A stretch of 64,000 nt of DNA from Streptomyces monashensis (GTDB lineage Bacteria; Actinomycetota; Actinomycetes; Streptomycetales; Streptomycetaceae): positions 215,309 to 279,308 of the forward strand of contig NZ_MLYO01000011.1 in the NCBI RefSeq assembly GCF_001866665.1. Direction: 5' to 3'. The position numbers were made by a program, and so were the translations under genes. Under the pieces are notes generated by a model. The model saw only the letters and a list, made by a program, of their open reading frames with translations. It was not told where the DNA came from and did not search any database. Below, in pieces: positions 19,148 to 28,415 of this stretch (positions are counted from its first letter, which is position 1; each line of letters opens with the position of its first letter).

Positions 19148-19651
19148 CTACGGAACCCGCTGCGTCTTCGGCTCCGGCTCGGTCCGCGACTGCGACGCGG
19201 CCGCCAGGATCGACTCCGCCTCCCGCGACGGCTCCACCCGGAACACCCAGGTGCGGTACGACCAGAAGCGGAAGAGCGTCGCGACGCCGATGCCCGCGAA
19301 CTTGAAGAAGTTGCTCTGCAGCGGAGTGTCCCAGCCGAAGCCGTACGTCGCCGCGTAGAGCACGCCGTTCTCGATCACGAGGCCGATCGCACTGAAGAAC
19401 AGGAACAGCGTGAGTTCCTTGGTGCGGCCGCTCTTCTCACGGTCCCGGTACGTCCAGTAACGGAAACCGACGTAGTTGAAGGCGATGGCGACCACGGTCG
19501 CGATGATGCTCGCGCGTACCACCTGCAGGTGGGAGGCGCTGCGCACCAGGTTGAAGACAGCGAGATTGACAAAGATGCCCGCGACACCGACGGTGCCGAA
19601 CTTGGCCACCTCGCGCACGAGTCGTTGCAGCCCCGAGGAACGAGGTTCCAT
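19148..19651 (-). CDS. GtrA-family membrane protein
   Basis: This 167-aa small membrane protein has four predicted helices (FGTVGVAGIFVNLAVFNLV, ASIIATVVAIAFNYVGFRYW, TLFLFFSAIGLVIENGVLY, FFKFAGIGVATLFRFWSYRT). The helix-end FNY and RFWSYRTWVF motifs are typical of GtrA/DPMS3-like proteins linked to polyprenyl-phosphate sugar translocation. A start at 19651 (MEPRSSG) has GGGAG upstream; an in-frame ATG at 19693 is possible. It is divergent from purK, the same neighbourhood as in mycobacteria. Flippase-like function is inferred from the family. Confidence 0.85.
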   Translation of the reverse strand: MEPRSSGLQRLVREVAKFGTVGVAGIFVNLAVFNLVRSASHLQVVRASIIATVVAIAFNYVGFRYWTYRDREKSGRTKELTLFLFFSAIGLVIENGVLYAATYGFGWDTPLQSNFFKFAGIGVATLFRFWSYRTWVFRVEPSREAESILAAASQSRTEPEPKTQRVP

Positions 19652-19821
19652 GGCTGGGCAGCTCCCGTCGGTAGGTTTCGTCAGCCCAGCCATGCTAACC
19701 AGGTGAACCGGCCGACGCCTGCGCTCCAGGCCACAGCTGGGAAACAGTCCGGAAAGAGGTCGGGAAGCCGGCGGTAAGAGGCCGTGAGAGGGACGCGATC
19801 CGGCCGCCTCGAAGTGGCCGA

Positions 19822-19827
19822 TACGCT
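19822..19827 (+). promoter_or_regulatory. -10 element for a leaderless purK transcript
   Basis: TACGCT ends 6 nt before GTG 19834, so the expected transcription start is the G of the start codon itself. No Shine-Dalgarno precedes the GTG. No good -35 is visible. Confidence 0.45.
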
Positions 19828-19833
19828 ATAGAC

Positions 19834-21027
19834 GTGACGTTCCCGGTAGTCGGCATGGTCGGCGGGGGGCAGCTCGCGCGTATGACGCACGAAGCGGGCA
19901 TCCCGTTGGGCATCAGGTTCAAGCTCCTCAGTGACACCCCTCAGGATTCCGCGGCGCAGGTGGTGAGCGATGTCGTCATAGGCGACTATCGCGACCTGGA
20001 CACGCTGCGTGACTTCGCGCGCGGGTGCGATGTGATCACCTTCGATCACGAACACGTACCCACCGAGCACCTCAGGGCCCTGGAGGCGGACGGCATTCCC
20101 GTGCGCCCGGGGCCCGAGGCGCTGGTGCACGCCCAGGACAAGGGCGTGATGCGCGCGAAGCTCGACGCGATCGGCGTCCCGTGCCCCCGGCACCGGATCG
20201 TGGCCGACCCGGAGGACGTGGTCCGGTTCGCGGCGGAGCTCAGAGGGGGCGGGCACGAAGTGCCCTCCGGCAAGGGCGGTGGCGGGAGACGGGCGGGCGG
20301 CTTCCCGGTCGTCCTCAAGACCGTGCGCGGAGGCTACGACGGCAAGGGCGTGTGGGTCGTGGAGACCCCGGAGGAGGCCGCTGAGCCGTTCCGGGCCGGT
20401 GTCCCGGTCCTCGCCGAGGAGAAGGTCGACTACGTCCGCGAGCTGGCCGCCTGCGTCGTCCGCTCCCCGCACGGCCAGGCCGTCGCCTACCCGGTCGTCG
20501 AGTCCCGGCAGGTGAACGGCGTCTGCGACACCGTGATCGCGCCCGCCCCCGGCCTCGACGAGGCGCTCGCGCTGCAGGCCGAGGAGATGGCGCTGCGGAT
20601 CGCCAAGGAACTCGGCGTCGTCGGGCATCTCGCCGTCGAGCTGTTCCAGACCCGAGACGGCCGTGTCCTCGTCAACGAGCTGGCGATGCGACCGCACAAT
20701 TCCGGCCACTGGACCCAGGACGGCGCGATCACCAGCCAGTTCGCCAACCACGTCCGTGCCGTCCTCGACCTCCCGCTCGGCGACCCGCGCCCGCGCGCCC
20801 CGTGGACGGTCATGGTCAACGTCCTGGGCGGCGACTACCCGGACATGTACTCCGCGTACCTGCACTGCATGGCCCGCGATCCCAAGCTCAAGATCCACAT
20901 GTACGGCAAGGACGTGAAGCCCGGCCGCAAGGTCGGACACGTCAACACCTACGGCGACGACCTGGACGACGTGCTGGAGCGCGCCCGTCACGCTGCCGGC
21001 TACCTGAGAGGCACGATCACCGAATGA
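19834..21027 (+). CDS. purK: N5-carboxyaminoimidazole ribonucleotide synthase (PurK)
   Basis: This 397-aa ATP-grasp enzyme makes N5-CAIR from AIR, bicarbonate and ATP in purine synthesis. The N-terminus [11 protein letters not shown] is the family signature. [16 protein letters not shown] is the ATP-binding loop, and [17 protein letters not shown] holds the catalytic and metal residues. A Gly/Arg-rich insert of about 20 residues precedes the ATP loop. The start is probably leaderless. The stop overlaps the purE start (ATGA). Confidence 0.96.
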   Translation: MTFPVVGMVGGGQLARMTHEAGIPLGIRFKLLSDTPQDSAAQVVSDVVIGDYRDLDTLRDFARGCDVITFDHEHVPTEHLRALEADGIPVRPGPEALVHAQDKGVMRAKLDAIGVPCPRHRIVADPEDVVRFAAELRGGGHEVPSGKGGGGRRAGGFPVVLKTVRGGYDGKGVWVVETPEEAAEPFRAGVPVLAEEKVDYVRELAACVVRSPHGQAVAYPVVESRQVNGVCDTVIAPAPGLDEALALQAEEMALRIAKELGVVGHLAVELFQTRDGRVLVNELAMRPHNSGHWTQDGAITSQFANHVRAVLDLPLGDPRPRAPWTVMVNVLGGDYPDMYSAYLHCMARDPKLKIHMYGKDVKPGRKVGHVNTYGDDLDDVLERARHAAGYLRGTITE

Positions 21028-21545
21028 GCCCCGTTGTTGGCATCGTCATGGGGTCGGACTCCGACTGGCCCGTCATGGAGGCCGCCGCCAAGGCCCTGGA
21101 CGAGTTCGAGATCGCCTACGAGGTCGACGTCGTCTCCGCGCACCGCATGCCCCGCGAGATGATCACGTACGGCGAGCAGGCCGCCGACCGCGGCCTGAAG
21201 GTGATCATCGCGGGCGCGGGCGGCGCCGCCCACCTGCCCGGCATGCTCGCCTCCGTGACCCCCCTGCCGGTCATCGGTGTGCCCGTGCCGCTGAAGTACC
21301 TGGACGGCATGGACTCGCTGCTGTCCATCGTGCAGATGCCGGCCGGCGTGCCCGTCGCCACCGTCTCCGTCGCCGGCGCCCGCAACGCCGGACTGCTCGC
21401 GGCCCGGATCCTCGCCACGCACGACGAGGACCTGCTGCACAAGATGCGCGACTTCCAGCACGACCTCAACGACCAGGCCACCGAGAAGGGCAAACGGCTG
21501 CGCGCCAAGGTCGAGGGGTCGAGCGGCTTCGGCTTCGGGAAGTAA
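21024..21545 (+). CDS. purE: N5-CAIR mutase (PurE, class I)
   Basis: This 173-aa protein interconverts N5-CAIR and CAIR in purine synthesis, following Pur[15 protein letters not shown] is the phosphate/nucleotide loop, and SAHRMP and [12 protein letters not shown] hold active-site residues. Length fits octameric class I PurE. It is translationally coupled to purK by the ATGA overlap. Confidence 0.96.
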   Translation: MSPVVGIVMGSDSDWPVMEAAAKALDEFEIAYEVDVVSAHRMPREMITYGEQAADRGLKVIIAGAGGAAHLPGMLASVTPLPVIGVPVPLKYLDGMDSLLSIVQMPAGVPVATVSVAGARNAGLLAARILATHDEDLLHKMRDFQHDLNDQATEKGKRLRAKVEGSSGFGFGK

Positions 21546-21551
21546 GACGTA

Positions 21552-22736
21552 ATGACCTCAACCGACGAAGTACGGTCCCTGCTCCGCGAGTTCCCCGTCG
21601 TCGACGGCCACAACGACCTGCCGTGGGCACTGCGCGAACAGGTCCGCTACGACCTCGCCGCCCGCGACATCGCCGTACCGCAGAACGAGCACCTGCACAC
21701 CGACATCCCCCGCCTGCGCGAGGGCGGCGTCGGCGCGCAGTACTGGTCGGTGTACGTGCGCTCCGACCTGCCCGGCGCGGTGCCGGCCACCCTCGAACAG
21801 ATCGACTGCGTACGGCAGTTGATCGCCCGGCACCCCGCCGACCTGCGGGCCGCGCTGACCGCCGCCGACATGGAGGCGGCGCGCGCGGAGGGCCGTATCG
21901 CCTCCCTGATGGGCGCGGAGGGCGGGCACTCGATCGACAACTCGCTGGGCACCCTGCGCGGTCTGTACGAGCTGGGCGTGCGGTACATGACGCTCACCCA
22001 CAACGACAACAACGACTGGGCGGACTCGGCGACCGACGAGCCGAAGGTCGGCGGTCTGTCGGCGTTCGGCCGCGAGGTCGTCCGGGAGATGAACCGCCTC
22101 GGCATGCTGGTCGACCTCTCCCACGTGGCGGCCACGACGATGCGCGCCGCGCTGGACACCACGTCCGCGCCGGTGATCTTCTCCCACTCCTCCTCGCGCG
22201 CCGTGTGCGACCACCCGCGCAACATCCCGGACGACGTCCTGGAGCGGCTGCCCGCCAACGGCGGCATGGCGATGGTGACGTTCGTGCCGAAGTTCGTGCT
22301 CCAGGCGGCCGTCGACTGGACCCTGGCCGCCGACGAGAACATGCGCGCGCACGGCTTCCACCACCTCGCCTCGACGCCCGAGGCGATGAAGATCCACCGC
22401 GCCTTCGAGGAGCGCAACCCGCGCCCGATCGCCACGGTGTCCACGGTGGCGGACCACCTGGACCACATGCGCGAGGTGGCCGGCATCGACCACCTGGGCA
22501 TCGGCGGCGACTACGACGGCACCGCCTTCACCCCGGACGGCCTCAGCGACGTCTCCGGATACCCGAACCTGCTCGCCGAGCTGCTGGAACGCGGCTGGTC
22601 CAAGGCCGACCTGGCCAAGCTGACCTGGCAGAACGCGGTGCGGGTGCTGGGCGCCGCGGAGGACGTGGCCCGCGGTCTTCAGGCGACGCGCGCCCCGTCC
22701 AACGCCACGATCGAGTCGCTCGACGGCGCCGTCTGA
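21552..22736 (+). CDS. Membrane dipeptidase family M19 (active-site intact)
   Basis: This 394-aa zinc dipeptidase is of the renal-dipeptidase family. All expected metal ligands are visible: His20 and Asp22 in [11 protein letters not shown], Glu in [14 protein letters not shown], His in [11 protein letters not shown], His in [15 protein letters not shown] and Asp in GIGGDYDGT. It starts 6 nt after purE, so it is probably co-transcribed with the purine genes. There is no signal peptide, so it is likely cytoplasmic despite the family name. Its 3' end overlaps the convergent oxidoreductase gene by 58 bp. Substrate unknown; a degenerate paralogue lies at 24387-25448. Confidence 0.93.
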   Translation: MTSTDEVRSLLREFPVVDGHNDLPWALREQVRYDLAARDIAVPQNEHLHTDIPRLREGGVGAQYWSVYVRSDLPGAVPATLEQIDCVRQLIARHPADLRAALTAADMEAARAEGRIASLMGAEGGHSIDNSLGTLRGLYELGVRYMTLTHNDNNDWADSATDEPKVGGLSAFGREVVREMNRLGMLVDLSHVAATTMRAALDTTSAPVIFSHSSSRAVCDHPRNIPDDVLERLPANGGMAMVTFVPKFVLQAAVDWTLAADENMRAHGFHHLASTPEAMKIHRAFEERNPRPIATVSTVADHLDHMREVAGIDHLGIGGDYDGTAFTPDGLSDVSGYPNLLAELLERGWSKADLAKLTWQNAVRVLGAAEDVARGLQATRAPSNATIESLDGAV

Positions 22737-23824
22737 GCGTCGAGGGCGGGGTAGTCGTTGTAACCGGCGGCCCCGCCCACGTACATGAAGTACCGGTCCC
22801 GGACCGGGTTGAGGGGCGCGCCGCGGCGTAGTCGCTCGACCAGGTCCGGGTTGGCGAGGAACGGCCGGCCGAGCGCGACCAGGTCGGCCCCGGCGGCCAG
22901 CATCTCCCGGGAGGCGCGGGCGACGGCCTCGGTGGTGAGGCCGGTCAGGTCCGGGTTGCCGATCAGGACACCGGGCCAGGCGGCACGGATCCGCCGGTAC
23001 CAGCCGGCCGCCGGGTCGGAGCGCACCAGGTGCAGATAGGCGAGGTCCAGCCCCTCCAGCCGGGCGAGGAGCGTGGCGTAGAGGCCGTCGGTGTCCTCCT
23101 CGCGCACGCCGTTGACGGTGGAGGCGGGGGAGATCCGGACGCCCACCCGGTCGGCGCCGATCGCGTCGGCCACCGCCTCCGTCACCTCCGCCGCGAACCG
23201 CCCCCGGCGTTCGACGGAGCCGCCGTAGCCGTCGGTACGGCGGTTGGTGTTGTCCGCGAGGAACTGGTGCAGCAGCATCCCGTTCGCCGCGTGCACCTCG
23301 ACCCCCTCGAAGCCCGCGTCGACGGCCCGGCGCGCGGCGGCGGCGAAGTCGCCGATCGTCGTACGGATGTCGTCGGCGCTCATCTCCCTCGGTACGGCGG
23401 CCTGACGGTGCCCGCCGGGCGTGAAGATCGTCTCCGGCAGCGGTACGGCGGAGGGGGCCACCGGGGTCAGCCCGGTGGTGGCCGGGTGGCTCACCCGCCC
23501 ACCGTGCTGGAGCTGCAGGAACATCCGCCCGCCCGCCGCGCGCACCGCGTCGGTGACCTTCCGCCAGCCCTCCTGGTGCCGGTCGGTGTGGATCGCGGTG
23601 ATGTCCGGGTACGTCTGCCCGACCGCGTTCGGCGTCGAGCCCTCGGCGACGATCAGCCCGGCGGAGGCGCGCTGGGCGTAGTGCGTGACCATGAGGTCGG
23701 TCGGGGTCCCGTCGGCCTCGGCGCGATTGCGGGTCAGGGGAGCCATCACGAGGTGGTGGGGGAGTTCGAGCCGGCCGAGCCGGGCGGGGGCGAGGAAGTC
23801 CGTGGAGTGCGTTGTCCGTGTCAT
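22679..23824 (-). CDS. Old Yellow Enzyme-type FMN NADH:flavin oxidoreductase
   Basis: This is a 381-aa TIM-barrel ene-reductase. [15 protein letters not shown] begins the barrel, and LQHGGRVSH and [14 protein letters not shown] carry substrate-binding His/Asn positions. [16 protein letters not shown] is the OYE signature, and [15 protein letters not shown] binds the FMN phosphate. It starts at ATG 23824. It is divergent from a MerR regulator across 61 bp that hold a MerR-like operator, so it is probably that regulator's target, induced by electrophiles or quinone-like compounds (inference). Its 3' end overlaps the convergent dipeptidase gene. Confidence 0.93.
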   Translation of the reverse strand: MTRTTHSTDFLAPARLGRLELPHHLVMAPLTRNRAEADGTPTDLMVTHYAQRASAGLIVAEGSTPNAVGQTYPDITAIHTDRHQEGWRKVTDAVRAAGGRMFLQLQHGGRVSHPATTGLTPVAPSAVPLPETIFTPGGHRQAAVPREMSADDIRTTIGDFAAAARRAVDAGFEGVEVHAANGMLLHQFLADNTNRRTDGYGGSVERRGRFAAEVTEAVADAIGADRVGVRISPASTVNGVREEDTDGLYATLLARLEGLDLAYLHLVRSDPAAGWYRRIRAAWPGVLIGNPDLTGLTTEAVARASREMLAAGADLVALGRPFLANPDLVERLRRGAPLNPVRDRYFMYVGGAAGYNDYPALDAQTAPSSDSIVALDGARVA

Positions 23825-23839
23825 GGCGGCACGGTAGAA

Positions 23840-23863
23840 CTTGACACCGATGTGAGATTCAAG
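23840..23863. promoter_or_regulatory. MerR-type operator between oxidoreductase and regulator
   Basis: CTTGA (23840-23844) and TCAAG (23859-23863) form an inverted repeat. On the minus strand, TTGAAT and TACCGT are about 20 bp apart. Such a stretched spacer is typical of MerR-activated promoters and directs transcription of the oxidoreductase. Confidence 0.6.
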
Positions 23864-23885
23864 CCCTCGGCCGGCGGAGGCGGAC

Positions 23886-24245
23886 ATGCGGATCGGTGAA
23901 CTGGCCCGGCGCACCGGCGTGAGCGAGCGATCGCTGCGCTACTACGAGACCCAGGGGCTGCTCGCCGCCGAGCGCACCCCCGGCGGCCACCGCGACTACC
24001 CCGAGCCGGCCGTCGACCGGGTCATCAGGATCCAGGAGCTGTACGCGGCCGGGTTGCACAGCGAGAAGATCCGGCAGTTGCTGCCCTGCATGCGCGACCA
24101 GGACGGCGGCCCCTCCGCGATCGCCACCCCGCGCCTGGTCGAGGACCTCACCGCCGAGCGCGACCGCATCGACCGGATGATCGCCGACCTCGTCCGCTCC
24201 CGCGACACCCTGGACGAGGTCATCCGCACCGCCCGCGACAGCTGA
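23886..24245 (+). CDS. MerR-family transcriptional regulator
   Basis: This is a 119-aa protein. The N-terminal winged helix (MRIGELARRTGVSERSLRYY) is followed by a second motif (GGHRDYPEPAVDRVIRIQEL) and a C-terminal coiled-coil helix. A single Cys occurs at the LLPCMRD position and no metal-binding Cys set is seen, so it is more like small SoxR/NmlR-type or TipAL-short regulators. It likely controls the divergent ene-reductase through the 23840-23863 site. Confidence 0.9.
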   Translation: MRIGELARRTGVSERSLRYYETQGLLAAERTPGGHRDYPEPAVDRVIRIQELYAAGLHSEKIRQLLPCMRDQDGGPSAIATPRLVEDLTAERDRIDRMIADLVRSRDTLDEVIRTARDS

Positions 24246-24386
24246 CCGGCGTACCCCCGAACGCTCCACTCACCAGGAAGCGCCCGTTCCCTCCGTGCGA
24301 CCGTGACGAGTACGCCTTCACGAAGCAGCCGACCACGACGTAGTAGCTCAACCACGACGTAGCTCACGACGACGTACGGAGCCGCC

Positions 24387-25448
24387 ATGGCCGACCTCCG
24401 GCACGACATACCCGCGACCACCGGGGCCGGCGCGGGCGAGGGCCTGCCGGGCGACCCCTTCGCGCAGGACGAACCCGGCGCGCTCCTGGTGCGGGCCCAC
24501 GCGCTGCTCGCCGAGCACCCCGTCGCCGACGGCTACAGCGGACTGCCCTGGGCCCTGCGCTATCTGCCCTGGTACGACCTGGAGCTGGGCGAGGCGGCCG
24601 TCGACACCGATGTGCCCCGGATGCGCGAGGGCCATGTGGGCGTGGTGTTCTGGTCGCTGCACCTGCCCGAGGGCCCCGGCGGCGACCGGGCCACGGCGGC
24701 GACCCTCGAGCAGCTGGACCAGGTACGCACGGTGATCGAGGCGCATCCGGAGGGCCTGCGCCTGGTGGGCACCGCCGGTCAGGTCATCGACGCCCGCAAC
24801 TGCGGCCGGGTCGCCGTGGTGCCCGGCCCCGCGTACGCCGCCGCGCTCGACGACTCCCTCGGCATCCTGCGGGTCCTGCGCACCCTCGGCCTGCGTGTCC
24901 TCACCCTGACCGGTACGGCCTGGGCGGGGGAGCGCGGGCTGAGCCGGTTCGGCGAGGAGGTGGTCCGCGAGATGAACCGCATCGGCGTGCTGGCGGACGT
25001 CTCCGGCGCCTGCGCCGCCACCGTCGAACGCACCCTCGCCCTGTCCAAGACCCCGGTGCTGTGCACCCGCTCCGCCGCCCGCGAGCTGCGCCCGCACCCG
25101 GCCAACCTGACCGACGAGCTGCTCACCGCGCTGGGCGCGGCGAAGGGGGTGTGCATGGTGCCGCTGACCGCCGAGCAGACCGGGCCCGCGATCAGGGACG
25201 TCGCCGACCACCTGGACCACGTCCGCGACGTGGCCGGCCCGCAGTGCGTCGGCCTGTCCGGCACCTACGACTCCGGCGCCGTCCACCCCCGCGACCTCGC
25301 CGACGCCTCGTGCTACCCCCACCTGATCGCCGAACTCCTGCGCCGCGGCTGGACCGAGCCCGAGCTGTCCCTGCTGACCTGGGGCAACGTCCAACGGGTG
25401 CTCCGCAGCGCGGACTTCATGGTCCGGGCGGCACAGCGGCGCGCGTGA
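24387..25448 (+). CDS. Degenerate M19 dipeptidase paralogue without metal ligands
   Basis: This 353-aa protein clearly shares the M19 fold with the gene at 21552 ([68 protein letters not shown]). Every zinc ligand is replaced. DGHND is DGYSG here, the Glu loop is VVPGPAYAAALDD, and DLSHVA is [14 protein letters not shown] is CTRSAARE, and GGDYDG is SGTYDS. It should be inactive as a dipeptidase. The frame is intact, so it is a pseudoenzyme rather than a pseudogene. Just upstream, ACGACGTA is repeated at 24335, 24354 and 24369. Confidence 0.85.
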   Translation: MADLRHDIPATTGAGAGEGLPGDPFAQDEPGALLVRAHALLAEHPVADGYSGLPWALRYLPWYDLELGEAAVDTDVPRMREGHVGVVFWSLHLPEGPGGDRATAATLEQLDQVRTVIEAHPEGLRLVGTAGQVIDARNCGRVAVVPGPAYAAALDDSLGILRVLRTLGLRVLTLTGTAWAGERGLSRFGEEVVREMNRIGVLADVSGACAATVERTLALSKTPVLCTRSAARELRPHPANLTDELLTALGAAKGVCMVPLTAEQTGPAIRDVADHLDHVRDVAGPQCVGLSGTYDSGAVHPRDLADASCYPHLIAELLRRGWTEPELSLLTWGNVQRVLRSADFMVRAAQRRA

Positions 25449-25506
25449 AGCACGCTGATTCACAGGGAGTTCACCGGCCGAGTATGTGTCCGGTGGTGCA
25501 CAATGC

Positions 25507-25557
25507 GGGAGGACGCCGGTTCGGCCGACTGAGCCTCGGCCGAACCGGCGTCCTCCC
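25507..25557. terminator. 22-bp perfect-stem bidirectional terminator
   Basis: Arms 25507-25528 and 25536-25557 are perfectly complementary over 22 bp, with loop CTGAGCC. It separates the convergent M19 paralogue and UDP-glucose dehydrogenase genes and is the longest perfect stem I found in the window. Confidence 0.9.
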
Positions 25558-25562
25558 GACGG

Positions 25563-26906
25563 CTATGCCGTGGGGCGGCCCATCGCCCGGTACGTCCAGC
25601 CCGCCCCGCGCCACAGCTGCGGGTCGAGGGCGTTGCGGCCGTCCAGGATGAGGCGGGTCGCCGCGACCTCGCCGAGCGCCGCCGGGTCCAGCTCGCGGAA
25701 CGCGCGCCACTCGGTCAGGTGCAGCACGGCGTCGGCGCCGCGCACCGCCTCCAGCGCCGAGCCGGCGTAGCCGAGCGTCGGGAAGACCTTGCGGGCGTTG
25801 TCCATGCCCTTCGGGTCGTACACGGTGACCTGGCCGCCCTGGAGGTGGATCTGACCGGCCACGTTCAGTGCGGGTGAGTCGCGCACGTCGTCCGAGTCGG
25901 GCTTGAAGGTGGCGCCCAGCACCGCGATCCGCTTGCCGAGGAAGGAGCCGCCGCCGAGCGCCTCGCGGGTCATGGCGACCATCTGACCGCGCCGGCGCAT
26001 GTTGATGGAGTCGATCTCGCGCAGGAAGGTCAGCGCCTGGTCGGCGCCCAGCTCGCCGGCCCGGGCCATGAACGCCCGGATGTCCTTCGGCAGGCACCCG
26101 CCGCCGAAGCCGATGCCCGCGCGCAGGAACTTGGCTCCGATCCGCTCGTCGTACCCGATGGCCTCCGCGAGCCTCACCACGTCACCGCCGGCGGCCTCGC
26201 ACACCTCCGCCATCGCGTTGATGAAGGAGATCTTGGTGGCGAGGAAGGAGTTCGCGGCCGTCTTCACCAGCTCGGCGGTCGGGAAGTCGGTCACGACGAA
26301 CGGCGTGCCCTCGCCGACCGGGCCGGCGTACACCTCGCGCAGCAGCTTCTCGGCGCGCTCGCCGCGCACGCCCACCACGATCCGGTCCGGGTGCAGGGTG
26401 TCCTGCACGGCGAAGCCCTCGCGCAGGAACTCCGGGTTCCAGGCCAGCTCCGCCTCCGTGCCCGCCGGGGCGTTCTCGGCCAGGTACGCCGCCAGCCGCT
26501 CGGCCGAGCCGACGGGCACGGTCGACTTGCCGACGACCAGGGCCGGGCGGTGCAGATGCGGGGCGAGCGAGGCGATCGCGGAGTCGACGTACGACATGTC
26601 GGCCGCGTACTCCCCATGCCGCTGCGGGGTGTTCACGCACACGAAGTGCACATCACCGAAGGCGCCGACCTCGGCCCAGTCGGTGGTGAACCGCAGCCGC
26701 CCGCTCGACCCCTCGAACCCGGCAACATGCTTGCGCAGCAGCTCGTCCAGCCCCGGCTCGTACATCGGCGTCTCGCCGCGCTCCAGCAGGGCGATCTTCT
26801 CGGGGACGACGTCGAGTCCGAGCACCTCGAAGCCGAGTTCGGCCATGGCCGCGGCGTGCGTGGCGCCGAGGTAGCCGGTGCCGATCACAGTGATCTTCAG
26901 GCTCAT
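25563..26906 (-). CDS. UDP-glucose 6-dehydrogenase
   Basis: This 447-aa enzyme oxidises UDP-glucose to UDP-glucuronate with two NAD+. The N-terminal Rossmann motif is VIGTGYLGATHAAAMAELG. The central domain has NPEFLREGFAVQD, and catalytic Cys sits in GFGGGCLPKDIRAF. The C-terminal UDP-binding domain includes LGATFKPDSDDVRDSPAL. ATG 26906 has GGAG upstream. It could also use a UDP-ManNAc-type substrate, but the motifs fit UGDH best. UDP-glucuronate would feed envelope polysaccharide, in keeping with the LCP and GT genes nearby. Confidence 0.93.
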   Translation of the reverse strand: MSLKITVIGTGYLGATHAAAMAELGFEVLGLDVVPEKIALLERGETPMYEPGLDELLRKHVAGFEGSSGRLRFTTDWAEVGAFGDVHFVCVNTPQRHGEYAADMSYVDSAIASLAPHLHRPALVVGKSTVPVGSAERLAAYLAENAPAGTEAELAWNPEFLREGFAVQDTLHPDRIVVGVRGERAEKLLREVYAGPVGEGTPFVVTDFPTAELVKTAANSFLATKISFINAMAEVCEAAGGDVVRLAEAIGYDERIGAKFLRAGIGFGGGCLPKDIRAFMARAGELGADQALTFLREIDSINMRRRGQMVAMTREALGGGSFLGKRIAVLGATFKPDSDDVRDSPALNVAGQIHLQGGQVTVYDPKGMDNARKVFPTLGYAGSALEAVRGADAVLHLTEWRAFRELDPAALGEVAATRLILDGRNALDPQLWRGAGWTYRAMGRPTA

Positions 26907-27040
26907 GGGGGTGCGCTCCAGCTCGGACTCGGGTACGTCGGTGATGCGGCCCCGAGCATAGTCGGGCCCCTCACCGGGCAATTTCCCCGCTGTCGCGCAC
27001 CTCACGTAGGCGCGGCGCGGACGGGCCTCTAAAATTTGAG

Positions 27041-27054
27041 TTACTTAACGGTAA
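27041..27054 (+). promoter_or_regulatory. AT-rich palindrome before the acyl-CoA dehydrogenase gene
   Basis: TTAC (27041-27044) and GTAA (27051-27054) flank TTAACG. The stretch lies in an AT-rich patch unusual for this genome, 41 nt upstream of the GTG start and downstream of TTGAGT (27036-27041). It is a candidate promoter/operator in the 188-bp divergent region shared with UDP-glucose dehydrogenase. Confidence 0.4.
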
Positions 27055-27094
27055 TTAGCGTCAGTATCACTGCGTCTTTGGAGCGTGAGAGACC

Positions 27095-28252
27095 GTGGCC
27101 GGATCGGCTGACTTCGACCTGTACCGCCCGTCCGAGGAGCACGACATGCTCCGCGACGCCGTCCGTTCCATGGTCGAGGCGAAGATCGCGCCGTACGCCG
27201 CGGCGGTGGACGAGGAAGCCCGCTTCCCGCAGGAGGCCCACGACGCCCTCGTGGCGAACGACCTGCACGCCGTGCACGTACCCGAGGAGTACGGCGGCGC
27301 CGGCGCCGACGCGCTCGCGACCGTCATCGTGATCGAGGAGGTCGCCCGCGCCTGCGTCTCCTCCTCCCTGATCCCCGCCGTGAACAAGCTCGGCTCGCTC
27401 CCGGTGATCCTCTCCGGCGGCGAGGAGCTGAAGAAGAAGTACCTGACCCCGCTCGCCAAGGGCGACGCGATGTTCTCGTACTGCCTCTCCGAGCCGGAGG
27501 CGGGCTCGGACGCCGGCGGCATGACGACCAAGGCGGTCCGCGACGGCGACCACTACGTCCTCAACGGCGTGAAGCGCTGGATCACCAACGCGGGCGTCTC
27601 CGAGTACTACACGGTCATGGCCGTCACCGACCCGACCAAGCGCACCAAGGGCATCTCCGCCTTCGTCGTCGAGAAGTCGGACGAGGGCGTCTCCTTCGGC
27701 GCCCCGGAGAAGAAGCTCGGCATCAAGGGCTCCCCGACCCGCGAGGTCTACTTCGACAACGTCCGCATCCCGGCCGAGCGCATGATCGGCGCGGAGGGCA
27801 CCGGCTTCGCGACCGCCATGAAGACCCTGGACCACACCCGCATTACCATCGCCGCCCAGGCGCTCGGTGTCGCCCAGGGCGCCCTCGACTACGCCAAGGG
27901 CTACGTCCAGGAGCGCAAGCAGTTCGGCAAGCCGATCGCCGACTTCCAGGGCATCCAGTTCATGCTCGCGGACATGTCGATGAAGATCTCGGCCGCCCGC
28001 GCCCTGACCTACCAGGCCGCCGCCGCCTCCGAGCGCGGCGACGCCGACCTCACCTACCTGGGCGCCGCGGCCAAGTGCTTCGCCTCGGACGTCGCCATGG
28101 AGGTCACCACCGACGCCGTCCAGCTCCTCGGCGGCTACGGCTACACCCGCGACTACCCGGTGGAGCGCATGATGCGCGACGCCAAGATCACCCAGATCTA
28201 CGAGGGCACGAACCAGGTCCAGCGCATCGTCATGGCCCGCAACCTGCCGTAA
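27095..28252 (+). CDS. Acyl-CoA dehydrogenase
   Basis: This is a 385-aa FAD enzyme of fatty-acid or branched-chain acyl-CoA oxidation. Both family signatures are present: CLSEPEAGSDAGGM and QLLGGYGYTRDYPVERMMRD. The catalytic glutamate is in QIYEGTNQVQR near the C-terminus, the short/medium-chain arrangement. GTG 27095 follows GGAG. It stands alone, with its own terminator. In mycobacteria a fadE gene (fadE25) sits near purE/purK in the same way, so this is probably its counterpart. Chain-length preference cannot be read from sequence. Confidence 0.94.
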   Translation: MAGSADFDLYRPSEEHDMLRDAVRSMVEAKIAPYAAAVDEEARFPQEAHDALVANDLHAVHVPEEYGGAGADALATVIVIEEVARACVSSSLIPAVNKLGSLPVILSGGEELKKKYLTPLAKGDAMFSYCLSEPEAGSDAGGMTTKAVRDGDHYVLNGVKRWITNAGVSEYYTVMAVTDPTKRTKGISAFVVEKSDEGVSFGAPEKKLGIKGSPTREVYFDNVRIPAERMIGAEGTGFATAMKTLDHTRITIAAQALGVAQGALDYAKGYVQERKQFGKPIADFQGIQFMLADMSMKISAARALTYQAAAASERGDADLTYLGAAAKCFASDVAMEVTTDAVQLLGGYGYTRDYPVERMMRDAKITQIYEGTNQVQRIVMARNLP

Positions 28253-28276
28253 CGGCACGGGAGTTCACGGCTCGGT

Positions 28277-28302
28277 GAAGGGCGCCCTCCGGGGCGCCCT
28301 TC
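28277..28302 (+). terminator. Terminator after acyl-CoA dehydrogenase
   Basis: This is a perfect 11-bp stem, GAAGGGCGCCC (28277-28287) and GGGCGCCCTTC (28292-28302), with loop TCCG, 24 nt after the stop codon. Confidence 0.85.
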
Positions 28303-28415
28303 GCTGTCCGGGCGGTACTTGCCGACCGGTCGGTCACATGCGGGACCCCGGTGCCTGACATAGGACGGAAGCACACGGGAACCCGTCCGGGGCCCCGGTC
28401 CCCCCAGGAGGAGCC

